Shown: positions 27,160 to 36,545 of the stretch, piece after piece | Layout: each line of letters starts with the position of its first letter | Numbering within the stretch: position 1 is the first letter of the stretch | Assembly (NCBI RefSeq): GCF_012863495.1 | Contig: NZ_JAAVJL010000001.1 | Coordinates: 1,550,001-1,614,000 of the forward strand | DNA: 64,000 nucleotides | Source of the DNA: Pseudanabaena yagii GIHE-NHR1 | GTDB taxonomy: Bacteria; Cyanobacteriota; Cyanobacteriia; Pseudanabaenales; Pseudanabaenaceae | Direction: 5' to 3' | Program-made: the position numbers and the translations under genes | Notes under the pieces: generated by a model | The model's input: only the letters and a program-made list of their open reading frames with translations | What the model was told of the DNA's origin: nothing | Database searches by the model: none

Positions 27160-27208
27160 TAGAAGTTTTCCACAATTACACAGGTAATTGTGGAAAACTT
27201 CTATCATC
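27155..27208. terminator. 24-bp palindrome at the stop of the riboswitch gene
   Basis: Perfect arms GATGATAGAAGTTTTCCACA... and complement surround a 6-base loop (CACAGG). It overlaps the stop codon, so it is a likely terminator. Confidence 0.65.
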
Positions 27209-27241
27209 ATTTGCAAGCTGAAACCGAACTGAAGTTATTTA

Positions 27242-27380
27242 CTGATGTTAAGTGGAACCCTCATCCCCCAACCCCTTCTCCCGCAGGAGAAGGGGAGCAA
27301 AACCCATATTATTTTCTTGTTCCCCTCTCCTGCGGGAGAGGGGCTAGGGGTGAGGGCTTTACAACCTTCCACGTAACACC
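27242..27380. repeat. MITE-like element D (140 bp), copy 2, with 9-bp duplication
   Basis: The left end is CTGATGTTAAGTGGAA and the right end TTCCACGTAACACC, an imperfect inverted pair. The inside holds the CTTCTCCCGCAGGAGAAGGG and CCTCTCCTGCGGGAGAGGG palindromes. AGTTATTTA flanks both sides (27233-27241 and 27381-27389), which looks like a 9-bp target duplication. It has no coding capacity. Confidence 0.75.
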
Positions 27381-27470
27381 AGTTATTTAATCAAAAATCC
27401 CCACCAAAAGGCAGGGATGAAGAATCGTTTTTACTTAGTCTTAAACACTTTGATTGGAAACAGGAAAAGT

Positions 27471-27680
27471 CTATAGATTCCCCAACCACCAAATCAACCC
27501 ATGCCCCGTAGATACTTCAAGAATAAGGAGAGAGACAAAACCAATCATGGCAAGTCTACCGTTTAGTAATTCTGCATAAGGAGTGAAACCAGCTTTGTCG
27601 GTATCTTCGACATACATCTTTGGTTCAACTGCGAAGTTATTGAGAACACCTCTTTCATCAACTCTGTAACTGTTAGCCAT
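27471..27680 (-). CDS. High-light-inducible (Hli/CAB-like) protein
   Basis: A 69-residue single-helix thylakoid protein of the Hli/Scp family, ancestors of plant light-harvesting proteins. The chlorophyll-binding signature '[12 protein letters not shown]' (about 38-49) supplies the Glu, Asn and Arg residues that coordinate chlorophyll. The helix continues through [14 protein letters not shown]. It protects photosystem II and pigment biosynthesis during high light. The start ATG is at 27680. The gene stands alone and reads away from lpxD. The length is typical. Confidence 0.92.
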   Translation of the reverse strand: MANSYRVDERGVLNNFAVEPKMYVEDTDKAGFTPYAELLNGRLAMIGFVSLLILEVSTGHGLIWWLGNL

Positions 27681-27806
27681 TGCATTAACCTGTGTGTTAG
27701 TTCCTTATGTAAAGAAATATAACAAAATATTTCGAGATGTTAATCTAGCTAAAGACATGGATGACAGATTGGCTGCACCTATACAAAGAGGTATGCAAAA
27801 AGATGA

Positions 27807-27941
27807 GCCTATCTACTTAAGCACCAGCTCTGCTAGTGCTTAAGTAGATAGGCATAATTAAAAAACAGAATCAAAACCTTGCTAAGCAAGGTTTTGATTC
27901 TGTTAGTTAAGAAATAGTTTGCCACGCAAACTATCTCTTAA
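27807..27941. repeat. Three consecutive palindromes upstream of lpxD
   Basis: 27807-27853 has 18-base arms GCCTATCTACTTAAGCAC. 27864-27904 has 19-base arms AACAGAATCAAAACCTTGC with loop TAA. 27907-27941 has imperfect arms around loop CAC. They lie between the divergent hli and lpxD genes, so they are not terminators of either. Confidence 0.6.
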
Positions 27942-28028
27942 CTCATGTTTTAAATATCACTAACACTACCTGCTTGGGCACAATTAAGTATTATGGTAAT
28001 CGCGCATTCTTGATACGACATCAGATCC

Positions 28029-29090
28029 ATGACACAAACAATTTCTTTCAAACTCTCGGAACTTGCAGCCGAGTTTGTCGCTACCCTACCCGATTGTCGA
28101 TTTGAATCCGATGGCGATGATCCGATTATTACAGGTGTCGCCGCGATCGATAAGGCGCAATCTGGAGAAATTACCTTTGTGTCTTCATCGAAATTTGTCG
28201 CCCGCCTGAAGGATACTCAAGCCAGTGCCGTGATTCTCGATCTGAAAACCCCGTCACCTCTGCCCTGTATCCGTACCGCGCATCCTCGTATTCTCTTTGC
28301 CAAGGTTCTCGAAAAGTTTTATCAACCACCTACGCCGCCCGTTGGCATTCATCCCACAGCGATTTTGGGAGAAGATGTGCAACTAGGAGCAAATGTCGCG
28401 ATCGCACCCTATGTCGTCATTAGCGATCGCGTTAAAATTGGCGATAACGTCACGATTTATCCCCATGTCACCATATATAACGATGTGGAAATTGGTGCAA
28501 ATACGACGATTCATGCCAATTGTGTAATTAGCGATCGCACCCAAATCGGCGCAAATTGCTTATTCCATCCCAGCACTGTGCTTGGTGGCGATGGTTTTGG
28601 TTTTGAGATATCCCCCAATGGGACTTGGTACAAAGTTCCGCAAATTGGTCATGTCATTATTGAAGACAATGTGGAACTAGGTTGTTCCTGCGCTGTTGAT
28701 CGTCCAGCCGTTGGCGTTACTGTCATTCGTAAAGGCTCAAAACTGGATAACTTTGTGCAAATCGGTCATGGAGTGGAAGTAGGAGCACATTCTGTTCTTG
28801 CCTCACAGGTGGGCTTAGCGGGTGGTGTTACGCTTGGTCATCATGTGGTGATGGCAGGACAGGTTGGCGCAGCAAATCATATCCACATTGGCGATGGCGC
28901 AATCATCGGCGCAAAGTCAGGCATTCCGAGTGATGTTCCCGCAGGTGTGACAATGATGGGCTATCCTGTGGTTCCCGAAAAGGACTGGAAGCGAATTGTC
29001 ATTTCTGAGCGTCAACTTCCTGATTTGTTGCATACCGTTCGCAAGTTGGAAAAGAGAATTGCCGAACTAGAAGCAAAACTTGCTGATTAA
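28029..29090 (+). CDS. lpxD: UDP-3-O-acylglucosamine N-acyltransferase
   Basis: A 353-residue left-handed beta-helix enzyme of lipid A biosynthesis. It transfers a 3-hydroxyacyl chain from ACP to the 2-amino group of UDP-3-O-acylglucosamine. The N-terminal uridine-binding domain (1-105) is followed by many hexapeptide repeats (about 112-300). The catalytic His block reads 'DNFVQIGHGVEVG' (about 240-252). A C-terminal helix (325-353) completes the trimer. The length is normal. It is followed 74 bases later by a TatD-like gene in the same direction. Confidence 0.95.
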   Translation: MTQTISFKLSELAAEFVATLPDCRFESDGDDPIITGVAAIDKAQSGEITFVSSSKFVARLKDTQASAVILDLKTPSPLPCIRTAHPRILFAKVLEKFYQPPTPPVGIHPTAILGEDVQLGANVAIAPYVVISDRVKIGDNVTIYPHVTIYNDVEIGANTTIHANCVISDRTQIGANCLFHPSTVLGGDGFGFEISPNGTWYKVPQIGHVIIEDNVELGCSCAVDRPAVGVTVIRKGSKLDNFVQIGHGVEVGAHSVLASQVGLAGGVTLGHHVVMAGQVGAANHIHIGDGAIIGAKSGIPSDVPAGVTMMGYPVVPEKDWKRIVISERQLPDLLHTVRKLEKRIAELEAKLAD

Positions 29091-29164
29091 TCTATCGAGA
29101 GAGACGCTTGGCATCTCTCTCGAATTGTCTGCGTCAAAATGGAAACCGCTATCTGGGGTTTCAA

Positions 29165-29824
29165 ATGTTTATTGATTTCCATACACATTATGATCGCCAA
29201 TCGCCAGACCGCATTAATTTGCAAACGTTTCATGTGACGACTGCATTGCAGGAGGCAGATTTACCGCTTATTTGCAGTCTCGGTTTGCATCCTTGGTTTG
29301 TTGATGAATCGTGGGAAGATGCTTGGCAAAATCTCGGAGCATTGGCTAGCTTAGACAAAGTAGTAGCGATCGGGGAATGTGGCTTAGATCGTCATATTGA
29401 TTTGCCAATAGAAGTACAAACCGTGATTTTCCAGAAACATCTAGAACTTGCAGAGTCAATTCGCAAACCATTGGTAATTCATTGTGTAAGAGCCTTTGCT
29501 GAATTAATTGCGCTTAAGAAAAGCTCTAAATCTTCTGTTCCTTGGATTATTCATGGCTTTCATAAAAAGATGGAAGTCTTTCAGCAATTGCTCAAGCATG
29601 ATTTTTACTTCTCTTTTGGGACAGCAATTTTAAGCGATCGCTCTCCTGTGATTCAGGCAATCGCTAATGTTCCCGATGGTAGATTTCTCCTCGAAACTGA
29701 TGATCGACAGGATATAAGTATCGAACAAATTTACGATCGTGCTGCTACATTGCGTCAAGTGTCCCTAGAAACTTTGCAAACGCAATTACTCGAAACTTAT
29801 TACCAATTGACTAGATTGAGTTGA
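29165..29824 (+). CDS. TatD-like metal-dependent hydrolase
   Basis: A 219-residue TIM-barrel hydrolase of the TatD family. The metal-binding 'FIDFHTHYD' is at the N-terminus. 'IGECGLDRHIDLPIEVQTVIFQKHLELAE' and 'PLVIHCVRA' follow, then 'IIHGF' and 'LLETDDRQ' with the last metal-binding Asp. TatD proteins are Mg2+-dependent nucleases or hydrolases; this short version is of the COG0084 type. The ATG at 29165 puts the metal motif at residues 2-10, as usual; an in-frame TTG 19 codons upstream would add an unlikely leader. Its 3' end overlaps the convergent SbcD-like gene by 39 bases. Confidence 0.85.
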   Translation: MFIDFHTHYDRQSPDRINLQTFHVTTALQEADLPLICSLGLHPWFVDESWEDAWQNLGALASLDKVVAIGECGLDRHIDLPIEVQTVIFQKHLELAESIRKPLVIHCVRAFAELIALKKSSKSSVPWIIHGFHKKMEVFQQLLKHDFYFSFGTAILSDRSPVIQAIANVPDGRFLLETDDRQDISIEQIYDRAATLRQVSLETLQTQLLETYYQLTRLS

Positions 29825-31072
29825 TTCAGGAGCAGGATCGATGCCATCCATTCCTAATCCAATTTCACTGAGTAATTCTTGGGCAGCATTGAGCATTTCA
29901 GGTTCAAGATTTTTGAGGTCTTCGCGAGTACTGAGATAGGTTTTAAGCGCGGTCATCGGATCGAGCGCCTCGGCGGTACTGAGATCAGGTAGGCGAGTGC
30001 GCGGATTTTGGCTGACAACTTCAGGGATTAGGGAATAGTTATGAGCGCTTTCCATTGCTTCATGCAAGATGCGATCATCAATCAGGGTTAACTGCTCAGC
30101 TTTGATTTTGTAGATTAAACGGGCTATCGCATTGTCGATTTTTCCTTTCTGAATCGCTTTGAGTAATTTCCCCTGCGGATCTTCGGATTGAGTCACATCA
30201 ACTTCCATCGTCCGAAAGGCGCGAGTAGGAATAGGACAAAATTCAAACCTCACATTCCCCTTTTCTACTTCTAGCCAACAATAGCCCTTGGATTCATTCT
30301 CTTCTCCAAAATCCACACGCTCAATGCTCCCCGGATAAACCACAAGCGGTTGCGTGGCAAGAATTTGATGGCGATGCACATGCCCTAGTGCTACATAGTC
30401 AAAGGCTTCACGGGTGAGCATAGATAGAGGGATTGTGAATCCTTTGCCTGCGGCGAGAAATCTCTCTGCGCCGTAGGTTGCGGTATCGACCATTACATGG
30501 GCTAATAAAATCGTCGGCACTTGGGAATCAAGTTGACGAATTTCGCCTTCGAGAACTACTTGTAAGCGATCGATCAGAAATTGACTAACTTCACTCATGG
30601 AGAATCCTTCGGTTTCGGACTTCGTAAGCAAGGTCGATCGCGTAATCCAAGGTAACGTAATAATTTGAATATCGCCTGCATTGGTGGCAATGCGATGGGT
30701 AGCGATCGTGTCGCCGACGGTGAAGTTCGGCACAGCGAGACTGCGATAGATGGCTAAACTCGCACCGCCAATCCCTTGTGAATGTTGGTCATGATTGCCT
30801 ACCAATAGCACTGTGGGAATTCCCGCATCGGCGAGGCGGCGAAATTGTTTGGCGAAGGCTTGCTGGACTAATGGTGGCGGTGTGGCATCAGGGAAGGCAT
30901 CGCCACCAAAGAGAACAATATCGGCGGGTTCGTTAATTGCGCGATCGATACAGATGGTCAGTGCTGCTACAAAGTCCTCTAGGCGAGTGTTTAGTCCTGT
31001 TTGAGGATTGACTTTGCCGTGAGTCGTGCTGCCGAGATGGATATCAGAAAGATGTAAAACTTTTATAGCCAT
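29786..31072 (-). CDS. SbcD/Mre11-like metallophosphoesterase nuclease
   Basis: A 428-residue calcineurin-like phosphoesterase with all family metal motifs: 'LHLSDIHLGS' (5-14), 'LFGGDAFPD' (about 54-62), 'LVGNHDQHS' (about 93-101), a conserved His block 'ILLAHVMV' and 'VALGHVHRHQ' (about 226-235). The C-terminal part matches the capping domain of SbcD. SbcD works with the SMC-like ATPase SbcC to open hairpins and process ends. No sbcC lies next to it here, so the partner must be elsewhere. Its last 39 bases overlap the TatD-like gene. A nuclease with hairpin preference in a genome full of long palindromes is worth noting. Confidence 0.88.
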   Translation of the reverse strand: MAIKVLHLSDIHLGSTTHGKVNPQTGLNTRLEDFVAALTICIDRAINEPADIVLFGGDAFPDATPPPLVQQAFAKQFRRLADAGIPTVLLVGNHDQHSQGIGGASLAIYRSLAVPNFTVGDTIATHRIATNAGDIQIITLPWITRSTLLTKSETEGFSMSEVSQFLIDRLQVVLEGEIRQLDSQVPTILLAHVMVDTATYGAERFLAAGKGFTIPLSMLTREAFDYVALGHVHRHQILATQPLVVYPGSIERVDFGEENESKGYCWLEVEKGNVRFEFCPIPTRAFRTMEVDVTQSEDPQGKLLKAIQKGKIDNAIARLIYKIKAEQLTLIDDRILHEAMESAHNYSLIPEVVSQNPRTRLPDLSTAEALDPMTALKTYLSTREDLKNLEPEMLNAAQELLSEIGLGMDGIDPAPESTQSSQLVISFE

Positions 31073-31256
31073 GCGCTTAAGGGATTAATAACATAAGAAC
31101 GCTAATTTTTCTTTGGTGGTGGTGATACCTAAACTCGTTGGTTTGAGACTATTTTGGCATAGTTTGATCTGACTGAATGGCGATCGCATGGCTAACCTGC
31201 CCAGTAATTAAACGGTTGGTTTATAATGCTGTCAAAACCTCCCGCAATCTAAACCA

Positions 31257-32636
31257 ATGGCTCAAGATCTGCTGTCTCAAATTTATAACGCTTTCGACCC
31301 ATTTCAGCCTTTGAAAGCTGGCGATCCTGCTTATGTGGATTTGCGATCGGTACGAGGAGATGGCGATGTTTTGACAGATTTGGGGCGGAGGGTAGATCTT
31401 GCCAAGGATAAAAAGACTTGTCAGTTATACACAGGACATCGAGGCGTTGGTAAATCGACAGAATTATTGCGTCTGCAAGAAGATTTGCGAAGTAAGGGCT
31501 ATTTTGTGGTTTATTTTGCAGCAGATAAGGAAGATATTGAGCCAGAAGATGTTGAATATACAGATGTTTTGTTGGCTTGTACGCGGCATATTCTCGAAGA
31601 ATTAAAAGATTGTGGTAATCCTGAAACTATTTTAGAGTGGGTGCGTGGAAGGCTCGTAGCATTTAAGGATGCCATTCCTGAATTGGAAGTAGACAAATTT
31701 AGTGCTGAAGCGACTGTTCCCAGTTTTGGCTGGATTCCTCAATTTGCAAAAATTACAGCAAGTTTACGGGCTGTCCCCAAAATCCGTCAAAAGCTGCGAA
31801 ATGAATTAGATGCTCATACGCCTAGCTTGGTAGAGGCGCTAAATACATTTATCAGAGATGCAAAGAAAAAACTTCCTGAACCTTGTGATGACATTGTGGT
31901 GATTGTTGACAACTTGGATCGGATTACCTATATCAAGCGCGATGAAACCCAAGGGAGTAACTATGATGAGATATTTATAGATCGCGTTGAGCAGCTAAAA
32001 TCCCTTGATTGTCATGTCATCTATACGATTCCGATCTCGATGGTTTACTCTACTAAGGCGACGATATTGGAAGATACCTATAAAAAGCCACAAGTATTAC
32101 CAATGATTATGGTCAAGGATCAGGATGGTAATGTGTATGAAGCGGGTTTAGCAAAAATGAAGGAGATTATTGCGAAGCGGATCGCGCAGATTAAAACTGA
32201 TGGAAATATTAGCAAGGCTTTGGCAAATGCTTTGGATTCCCAACTATTTGAGAATGTACAAACTTTGGATCAATTGTGTTTGATGAGTGGCGGGCATTCG
32301 CGGAATTTGATGCAATATATTCAAAAGGCGATCGAAAGGACTGAAAGGCTACCGATTAAATCCCTCGCTGTCAAACGTGCTATATCGGAAACGCGAGATA
32401 CTTATCGTAATGCGATCGAGCCGCTTCAGTGGGAGATTTTAGCGCAAGTCGCGAAATCTAAGCGTAAGCCCAATGATGATAAGCACAGCGTGTTGTTGCT
32501 CAATCGGTCGATTTTGGAATATTGCTATGTGGATGATGAGGGTGAAATGTGCCGTTGGTATGATATTCATCCTGTGATTTATGGTATCCAAGAATTTAAG
32601 GAAGCTTGGCAACGAATAACTGCACCAACTTCTTAG
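31257..32636 (+). CDS. P-loop ATPase of the STAND/AAA type, first gene of an accessory operon
   Basis: A 459-residue soluble P-loop ATPase. Walker A is 'GHRGVGKST' (about 60-68) and Walker B 'DIVVIVDNLDRI' (about 213-224). There is a sensor-like 'YTIPISMVYS' and a helical C-terminal part with a winged-helix-like tail ('ILEYCYVDDEGEMCRWYDIHPVIY'). The first 50 residues ('IYNAFDPFQPLKAGDPAYVDL') are the usual start of a cyanobacterial family placed next to TPR proteins (recall). It is separated by 25 bases from the giant TPR gene downstream, which suggests one operon and a physical partnership. The exact class (STAND or other AAA+) is not decided by eye. Confidence 0.8.
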   Translation: MAQDLLSQIYNAFDPFQPLKAGDPAYVDLRSVRGDGDVLTDLGRRVDLAKDKKTCQLYTGHRGVGKSTELLRLQEDLRSKGYFVVYFAADKEDIEPEDVEYTDVLLACTRHILEELKDCGNPETILEWVRGRLVAFKDAIPELEVDKFSAEATVPSFGWIPQFAKITASLRAVPKIRQKLRNELDAHTPSLVEALNTFIRDAKKKLPEPCDDIVVIVDNLDRITYIKRDETQGSNYDEIFIDRVEQLKSLDCHVIYTIPISMVYSTKATILEDTYKKPQVLPMIMVKDQDGNVYEAGLAKMKEIIAKRIAQIKTDGNISKALANALDSQLFENVQTLDQLCLMSGGHSRNLMQYIQKAIERTERLPIKSLAVKRAISETRDTYRNAIEPLQWEILAQVAKSKRKPNDDKHSVLLLNRSILEYCYVDDEGEMCRWYDIHPVIYGIQEFKEAWQRITAPTS

Positions 32637-32661
32637 ATAGCATCACTTAGAGGTATTAACG

Positions 32662-35600
32662 ATGCAATATCAATGGACAGAATGGGATGAAGATGTTGAG
32701 AGTACTCCCGATGAGGAGTATCAGTCTCTCGTGCGATCACTACAACGCAAAACGGGCTTTGGTTTGTTTTTTGTACGTTGCTCGCCTGTGGGTGGGCTGG
32801 AATTAATCGAGAGAGTTCGTGCAGATGTGTCACAAAAACAAGCCGATGTTTTGGAACTGAAGGAACCTATTGCAAATCTGATCGATCTGGTTACGGCTTT
32901 CCCGAATATTGATAACATCAAAATTTTATTTATAATAGGTTTAGAGAAGTCTATAGTTGAATATATTCGCACGGGCTATGGAGGACAAGGAGATTACTAC
33001 AATCTTGATACTGTGCCACCAATCCTCAGCCATCTCAATTGGCAACGCGAAAACTTTAAAGATAAATTTCGTCATCTCTGTTTTGTGTTTTTACTGCCAC
33101 GCTTTGCCATCAAATATATTATCCGCCGAGCACCTGATTTTTTTGATTGGGGATCTGGGAAGATTGATTTTCCGACTAGCAACAAGCTTTTAGAACAAGA
33201 ATCACAACGTATTGTATTTGAAGGAGACAAAGAAACATATTTAAACTGGAGTGTTAAAAAGCGTATAGAGAGAATTATCGAAATTGAAGAGTTACTGATT
33301 GAGCCAAATCAAACCTTAAACTATCAAGCATCTCTTCTCCTAGAAAAAGGAAATATCCTTTTAGCGAATAAGCAAGATGGAGAAGCTATAATTTCTTATG
33401 ACCAAGCATTAGAAATCAAGCCTGAATTCCATAAAGCATGGAACAATCGAGGCGTTGCACTAGGTAACTTAGGTAGATCTGAAGAAGCAATAGCTGCCTA
33501 TGATCAAGCCTTGCAAATCAGACCTGATGACAATAAAGCATGGTTTAACCGAGGTATTGAATTAGGGAATTTAGATAGATACGAAGAAGCGATCATTTCC
33601 TATGATAAGGCTTTGCAATTTGATTCTGAAAATCGTCAAATTTGGTACAACTTGGGTAATTCATTTTTGAGTTTAGGCAAATATAATGAGGCAAGTAAAT
33701 ATTGGGAAATAGCAACTTGTATTGAGAAACTAAAACTAAAGTTTGATGATTATGAAACTTGGAATAAAAAAGGCAATGCACTTTGGAATCTAGGTAGAAA
33801 TGAAGAAGCTCTTGAATCTTACAAAAAGGCTTTAGAGATTAATCCCAACTACGATAGTGCATGGAATAACCAAGGCAATGCACTTCAGAATCTAGGTAGA
33901 AATGAAGAAGCTCTTGAATCTTACAAAAAGGCTTTAGAAATTAATCCCAACTACGATAGCGCATGGAATGGTCAAGGTAATGCACTTCGGGATCTAGGTA
34001 GAAATGAAGAAGCTCTTGAATCTTATAAAAAGGCTTTAGAAATTAATCCTAACTATGATTATGCATGGAATGGTCAAGGTAATGCGCTTCGGGATCTAGG
34101 TAGAAATGAAGAAGCTCTTGAATCTTATAAAAAGGCTTTAGAAATTAATCCTAACTATGATTATGCATGGAATGGTCAAGGTAATGCGCTTCGGGATCTA
34201 GGTAGAAATGAAGAAGCTCTTGAATCTTATAAAAAGGCTTTAGAAATTAATCCTAACTATGATTATGCATGGAATGGTCAAGGTAATGCGCTATTTAACT
34301 TAGGGAAATACGAGGAAGCAATCTGCTCCTATGACCAAGCCCTAGCCATCAATCCGAAATATCACGAAGCATGGTACTACCGAAGCTATTCGTTAAAAAA
34401 TTTGGAAAAATACGAAGATGCGCTAATTTCTTTGGAAGAAGCAATTAAAATCAATCTTAATTGTAGCTACTTGTTCCAGAAAGGCGAAATCTTGAAAATT
34501 CTAGAAAGATACGAAGAAGCAATTCTTGCTTATAACCAAGCTACTAATATAAATTCTAGATGCTATTGTGCTTTACAAAGCCGCGCTGCAATCTTAGGTA
34601 ATCAAAATAGAGTAGAAGAAGCTATATTACCTTACAAAGAAATAACTGATATCAATCCTGACGACCACGACGCATGGTACAGAGGGGGCAATGTTCTATT
34701 TGATTTAGAAAAACATGAAAAAGCAGTCATCTTTTACGATCATGCTCTAGCCATCAAACCTGAATACCACGAAGCGTGGTACAACCAAGGAAATGCGCTA
34801 GGTAATTTAGGAAGACACGAAGAAGCAATCGCTTCCTATGAGAAAGCAGTCGAAATCAAACCTGACAAACACGAAGCATGGTATAACCGTGGCATTGCGA
34901 TGGGTAATTTAGGCAGATACGAAGAAGCGATCACTTCCTATGGGAAAGCCGTTGAAATCAAACCCGACAAACACGAAGCATGGTATAACCGTGGCATTGC
35001 GATGGGTAATTTAGGCAGATACGAAGAAGCGATCACTTCCTATGGGAAAGCCGTCAAAATCAAACCTGACAAACATGAAGCATGGTACAACCGAGGCGTT
35101 GCGCTAGTTAACTTAGGCAGATACGAAGAAGCAATCATTTCTTATGACAGAGCTATAGAAATCAACCCTGAAAACTACTTAGTATGGGCTGATCGAGGTG
35201 TAGCACTAGCTAACTTAAGCAGATACGAAGAAGCAATTATTTCCTGTGATCGTGCTATAGAAATCAACCCTGCAAACCACTTGGTATGGACTAATCGAGG
35301 TGCAGCACTATTTAACTTAGGCAGATACGAAGAAGCAATTATTTCCTGTGATCGTGCTATAGAAATCAACCCTAAAAACCACTTGGTATGGACTAATCGA
35401 GGTGCAGCACTATTTAACTTAAGCAGATACGAAGAAGCAATCATTTCCTATGACAGAGCTATAGAAATCAACCCTGCAAACTACTTAGTATGGGCTGATC
35501 GAGGTGTAGCACTAGCTAACTTAAGCAGATACGAAGAAGCAATTATTTCCTGTGATCGTGCTATAGAAATCAACCCTGCAAACCACTTGGTATGGACTAA

Positions 35601-36273
35601 TCGAGGTGCAGCACTAGTTAACTTAGGCAGATACGAAGAAGCAATTATTTCCTGTGATCGTGCTATAGAAATCAACCCTGCAAACCACTTGGTATGGACT
35701 AATCGAGGTGCAGCACTAGTTAACTCAGGCAGATACGAAGAAGCAATTATTTCCTGTGATCGTGCTATAGAAATAAACCCTGCAAACCACTTAGTATGGG
35801 CTGATCGAGGTGTAGCACTAGCTAACTTAAGCAGATACGAAGAAGCAATTATTTCCTGTGATCGTGCTATAGAAATCAACCCTGCAAACCACTTGGTATG
35901 GGCTGATCGAGGTGTAGCACTAGCTAACTTAAGCAGATATGAAGAAGCGATCGACGCTTTTGACAAGGCTTTAGAATTCAATCCTGACTTCCAACATGCA
36001 TGGGCTGAACGAGGCATTGCGCTAAGTAATTTAGGCAGATATGAAGAAGCAATCACCGCCTATGACAGAGCTATAGAAATCAACCCTGACGATCCAAATC
36101 CTTATTACAACAAAGCTTGTGCTTATTCTCTTCAAAACCAGATTGAACTTGCCTTAGAGAACCTCCAAAAAGCAATCCAACTCAATCTCGAAGAGTATCG
36201 TAGACTGGCAAAGACCGACTCAGATTTTGACAACGTCCGCCACGATCCACGCTTTCAAGCCTTGATACAATAG
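32662..36273 (+). CDS. Giant TPR protein with degenerate NTPase-like N-terminus
   Basis: A 1203-residue protein. Residues 1-205 form an alpha/beta domain ('GFGLFFVRCSPVGGLELIERVR', 'NIDNIKILFIIGLE', 'FCFVFLLPRFAIKYIIRRAPDFFDW'-like strands). It resembles inactivated STAND-type NTPase domains because the alpha/beta order is kept but no Walker A Gly-Lys-Thr is present. Residues 218-1190 hold about 28 TPR units of 34 residues. Units 5-10 and 18-25 are nearly identical at DNA level (102-bp period), so they were amplified recently. TPR superhelices bind peptide ligands. The gene sits directly after the ATPase gene and 11 bases before an antitoxin gene. A sensor or scaffold role for the ATPase is inferred. 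Confidence 0.85.
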   Translation: MQYQWTEWDEDVESTPDEEYQSLVRSLQRKTGFGLFFVRCSPVGGLELIERVRADVSQKQADVLELKEPIANLIDLVTAFPNIDNIKILFIIGLEKSIVEYIRTGYGGQGDYYNLDTVPPILSHLNWQRENFKDKFRHLCFVFLLPRFAIKYIIRRAPDFFDWGSGKIDFPTSNKLLEQESQRIVFEGDKETYLNWSVKKRIERIIEIEELLIEPNQTLNYQASLLLEKGNILLANKQDGEAIISYDQALEIKPEFHKAWNNRGVALGNLGRSEEAIAAYDQALQIRPDDNKAWFNRGIELGNLDRYEEAIISYDKALQFDSENRQIWYNLGNSFLSLGKYNEASKYWEIATCIEKLKLKFDDYETWNKKGNALWNLGRNEEALESYKKALEINPNYDSAWNNQGNALQNLGRNEEALESYKKALEINPNYDSAWNGQGNALRDLGRNEEALESYKKALEINPNYDYAWNGQGNALRDLGRNEEALESYKKALEINPNYDYAWNGQGNALRDLGRNEEALESYKKALEINPNYDYAWNGQGNALFNLGKYEEAICSYDQALAINPKYHEAWYYRSYSLKNLEKYEDALISLEEAIKINLNCSYLFQKGEILKILERYEEAILAYNQATNINSRCYCALQSRAAILGNQNRVEEAILPYKEITDINPDDHDAWYRGGNVLFDLEKHEKAVIFYDHALAIKPEYHEAWYNQGNALGNLGRHEEAIASYEKAVEIKPDKHEAWYNRGIAMGNLGRYEEAITSYGKAVEIKPDKHEAWYNRGIAMGNLGRYEEAITSYGKAVKIKPDKHEAWYNRGVALVNLGRYEEAIISYDRAIEINPENYLVWADRGVALANLSRYEEAIISCDRAIEINPANHLVWTNRGAALFNLGRYEEAIISCDRAIEINPKNHLVWTNRGAALFNLSRYEEAIISYDRAIEINPANYLVWADRGVALANLSRYEEAIISCDRAIEINPANHLVWTNRGAALVNLGRYEEAIISCDRAIEINPANHLVWTNRGAALVNSGRYEEAIISCDRAIEINPANHLVWADRGVALANLSRYEEAIISCDRAIEINPANHLVWADRGVALANLSRYEEAIDAFDKALEFNPDFQHAWAERGIALSNLGRYEEAITAYDRAIEINPDDPNPYYNKACAYSLQNQIELALENLQKAIQLNLEEYRRLAKTDSDFDNVRHDPRFQALIQ
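33780..34290 (+). repeat. Homogenised 102-bp TPR repeat block 1
   Basis: Consecutive 102-base units inside the TPR gene, with at least three copies (about 34000-34290) almost base-for-base identical. They encode units with 'LGRNEEALESYKKALEINP'. The conservation extends to synonymous sites, which indicates recent duplication or gene conversion. Confidence 0.85.
35090..35945 (+). repeat. Homogenised 102-bp TPR repeat block 2
   Basis: Eight or so consecutive 102-base units encode 'RYEEAIISCDRAIEINPAN'-type TPRs. Two alternating subtypes appear (WADRGVALANLS and WTNRGAALVNLG). The low codon drift leaves long open frames on the opposite strand, which are artefacts. Confidence 0.85.
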
Positions 36274-36284
36274 GAGAAAACACC

Positions 36285-36545
36285 ATGACTACCCTACTCG
36301 AACAAGCCTTTACCGCCGCTACTCAACTCCCCCAAGAGAGACAAGACCAACTAGCACAACTAATCCTGCAAGAAATTTCCCGACCACAGCATCAACAAGT
36401 CAATAAAGCACCCACACAAAAAAGTCCTCTCCAAATATTTACAGAACTCGGCTTAGTTGGATGTTTTGAAGGAGAACCCGATCTCTCAGCTAACTACAAA
36501 TCCGTAGTCAAATCCTACATTCTCAAAAAACATGATCATCATTGA
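36285..36545 (+). CDS. Antitoxin-like protein of a PIN toxin pair
   Basis: An 86-residue protein. The N-terminal amphipathic helices ('LEQAFTAATQLPQERQDQLAQLILQEI') are of a type common in antitoxins paired with PIN toxins in cyanobacteria. The C-terminal part is flexible and should wrap around the toxin ('LGLVGCFEGEPDLSANYK'). It overlaps the PIN gene by 14 bases, the classical arrangement of toxin-antitoxin pairs. AGGAG lies 9 bases before the ATG. It starts 11 bases after the TPR gene, which suggests it shares that operon. The DNA-binding mode is not visible. Confidence 0.75.
   Translation: MTTLLEQAFTAATQLPQERQDQLAQLILQEISRPQHQQVNKAPTQKSPLQIFTELGLVGCFEGEPDLSANYKSVVKSYILKKHDHH

Noticed and set aside
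27190-27390. 66-codon frame with Pro-rich translation
   Set aside because: It is the translation of the 140-bp repeat; similar frames would appear in every copy.
33780-35945. Regular repeats that could be taken for a CRISPR array
   Set aside because: The period is 102 bases, coding, and in frame; there are no unique spacers.
35175-36056. Long open frames antisense to the TPR gene
   Set aside because: They mirror the 102-base repeats and have the same 34-residue period. They arise from conserved codons on the sense strand.
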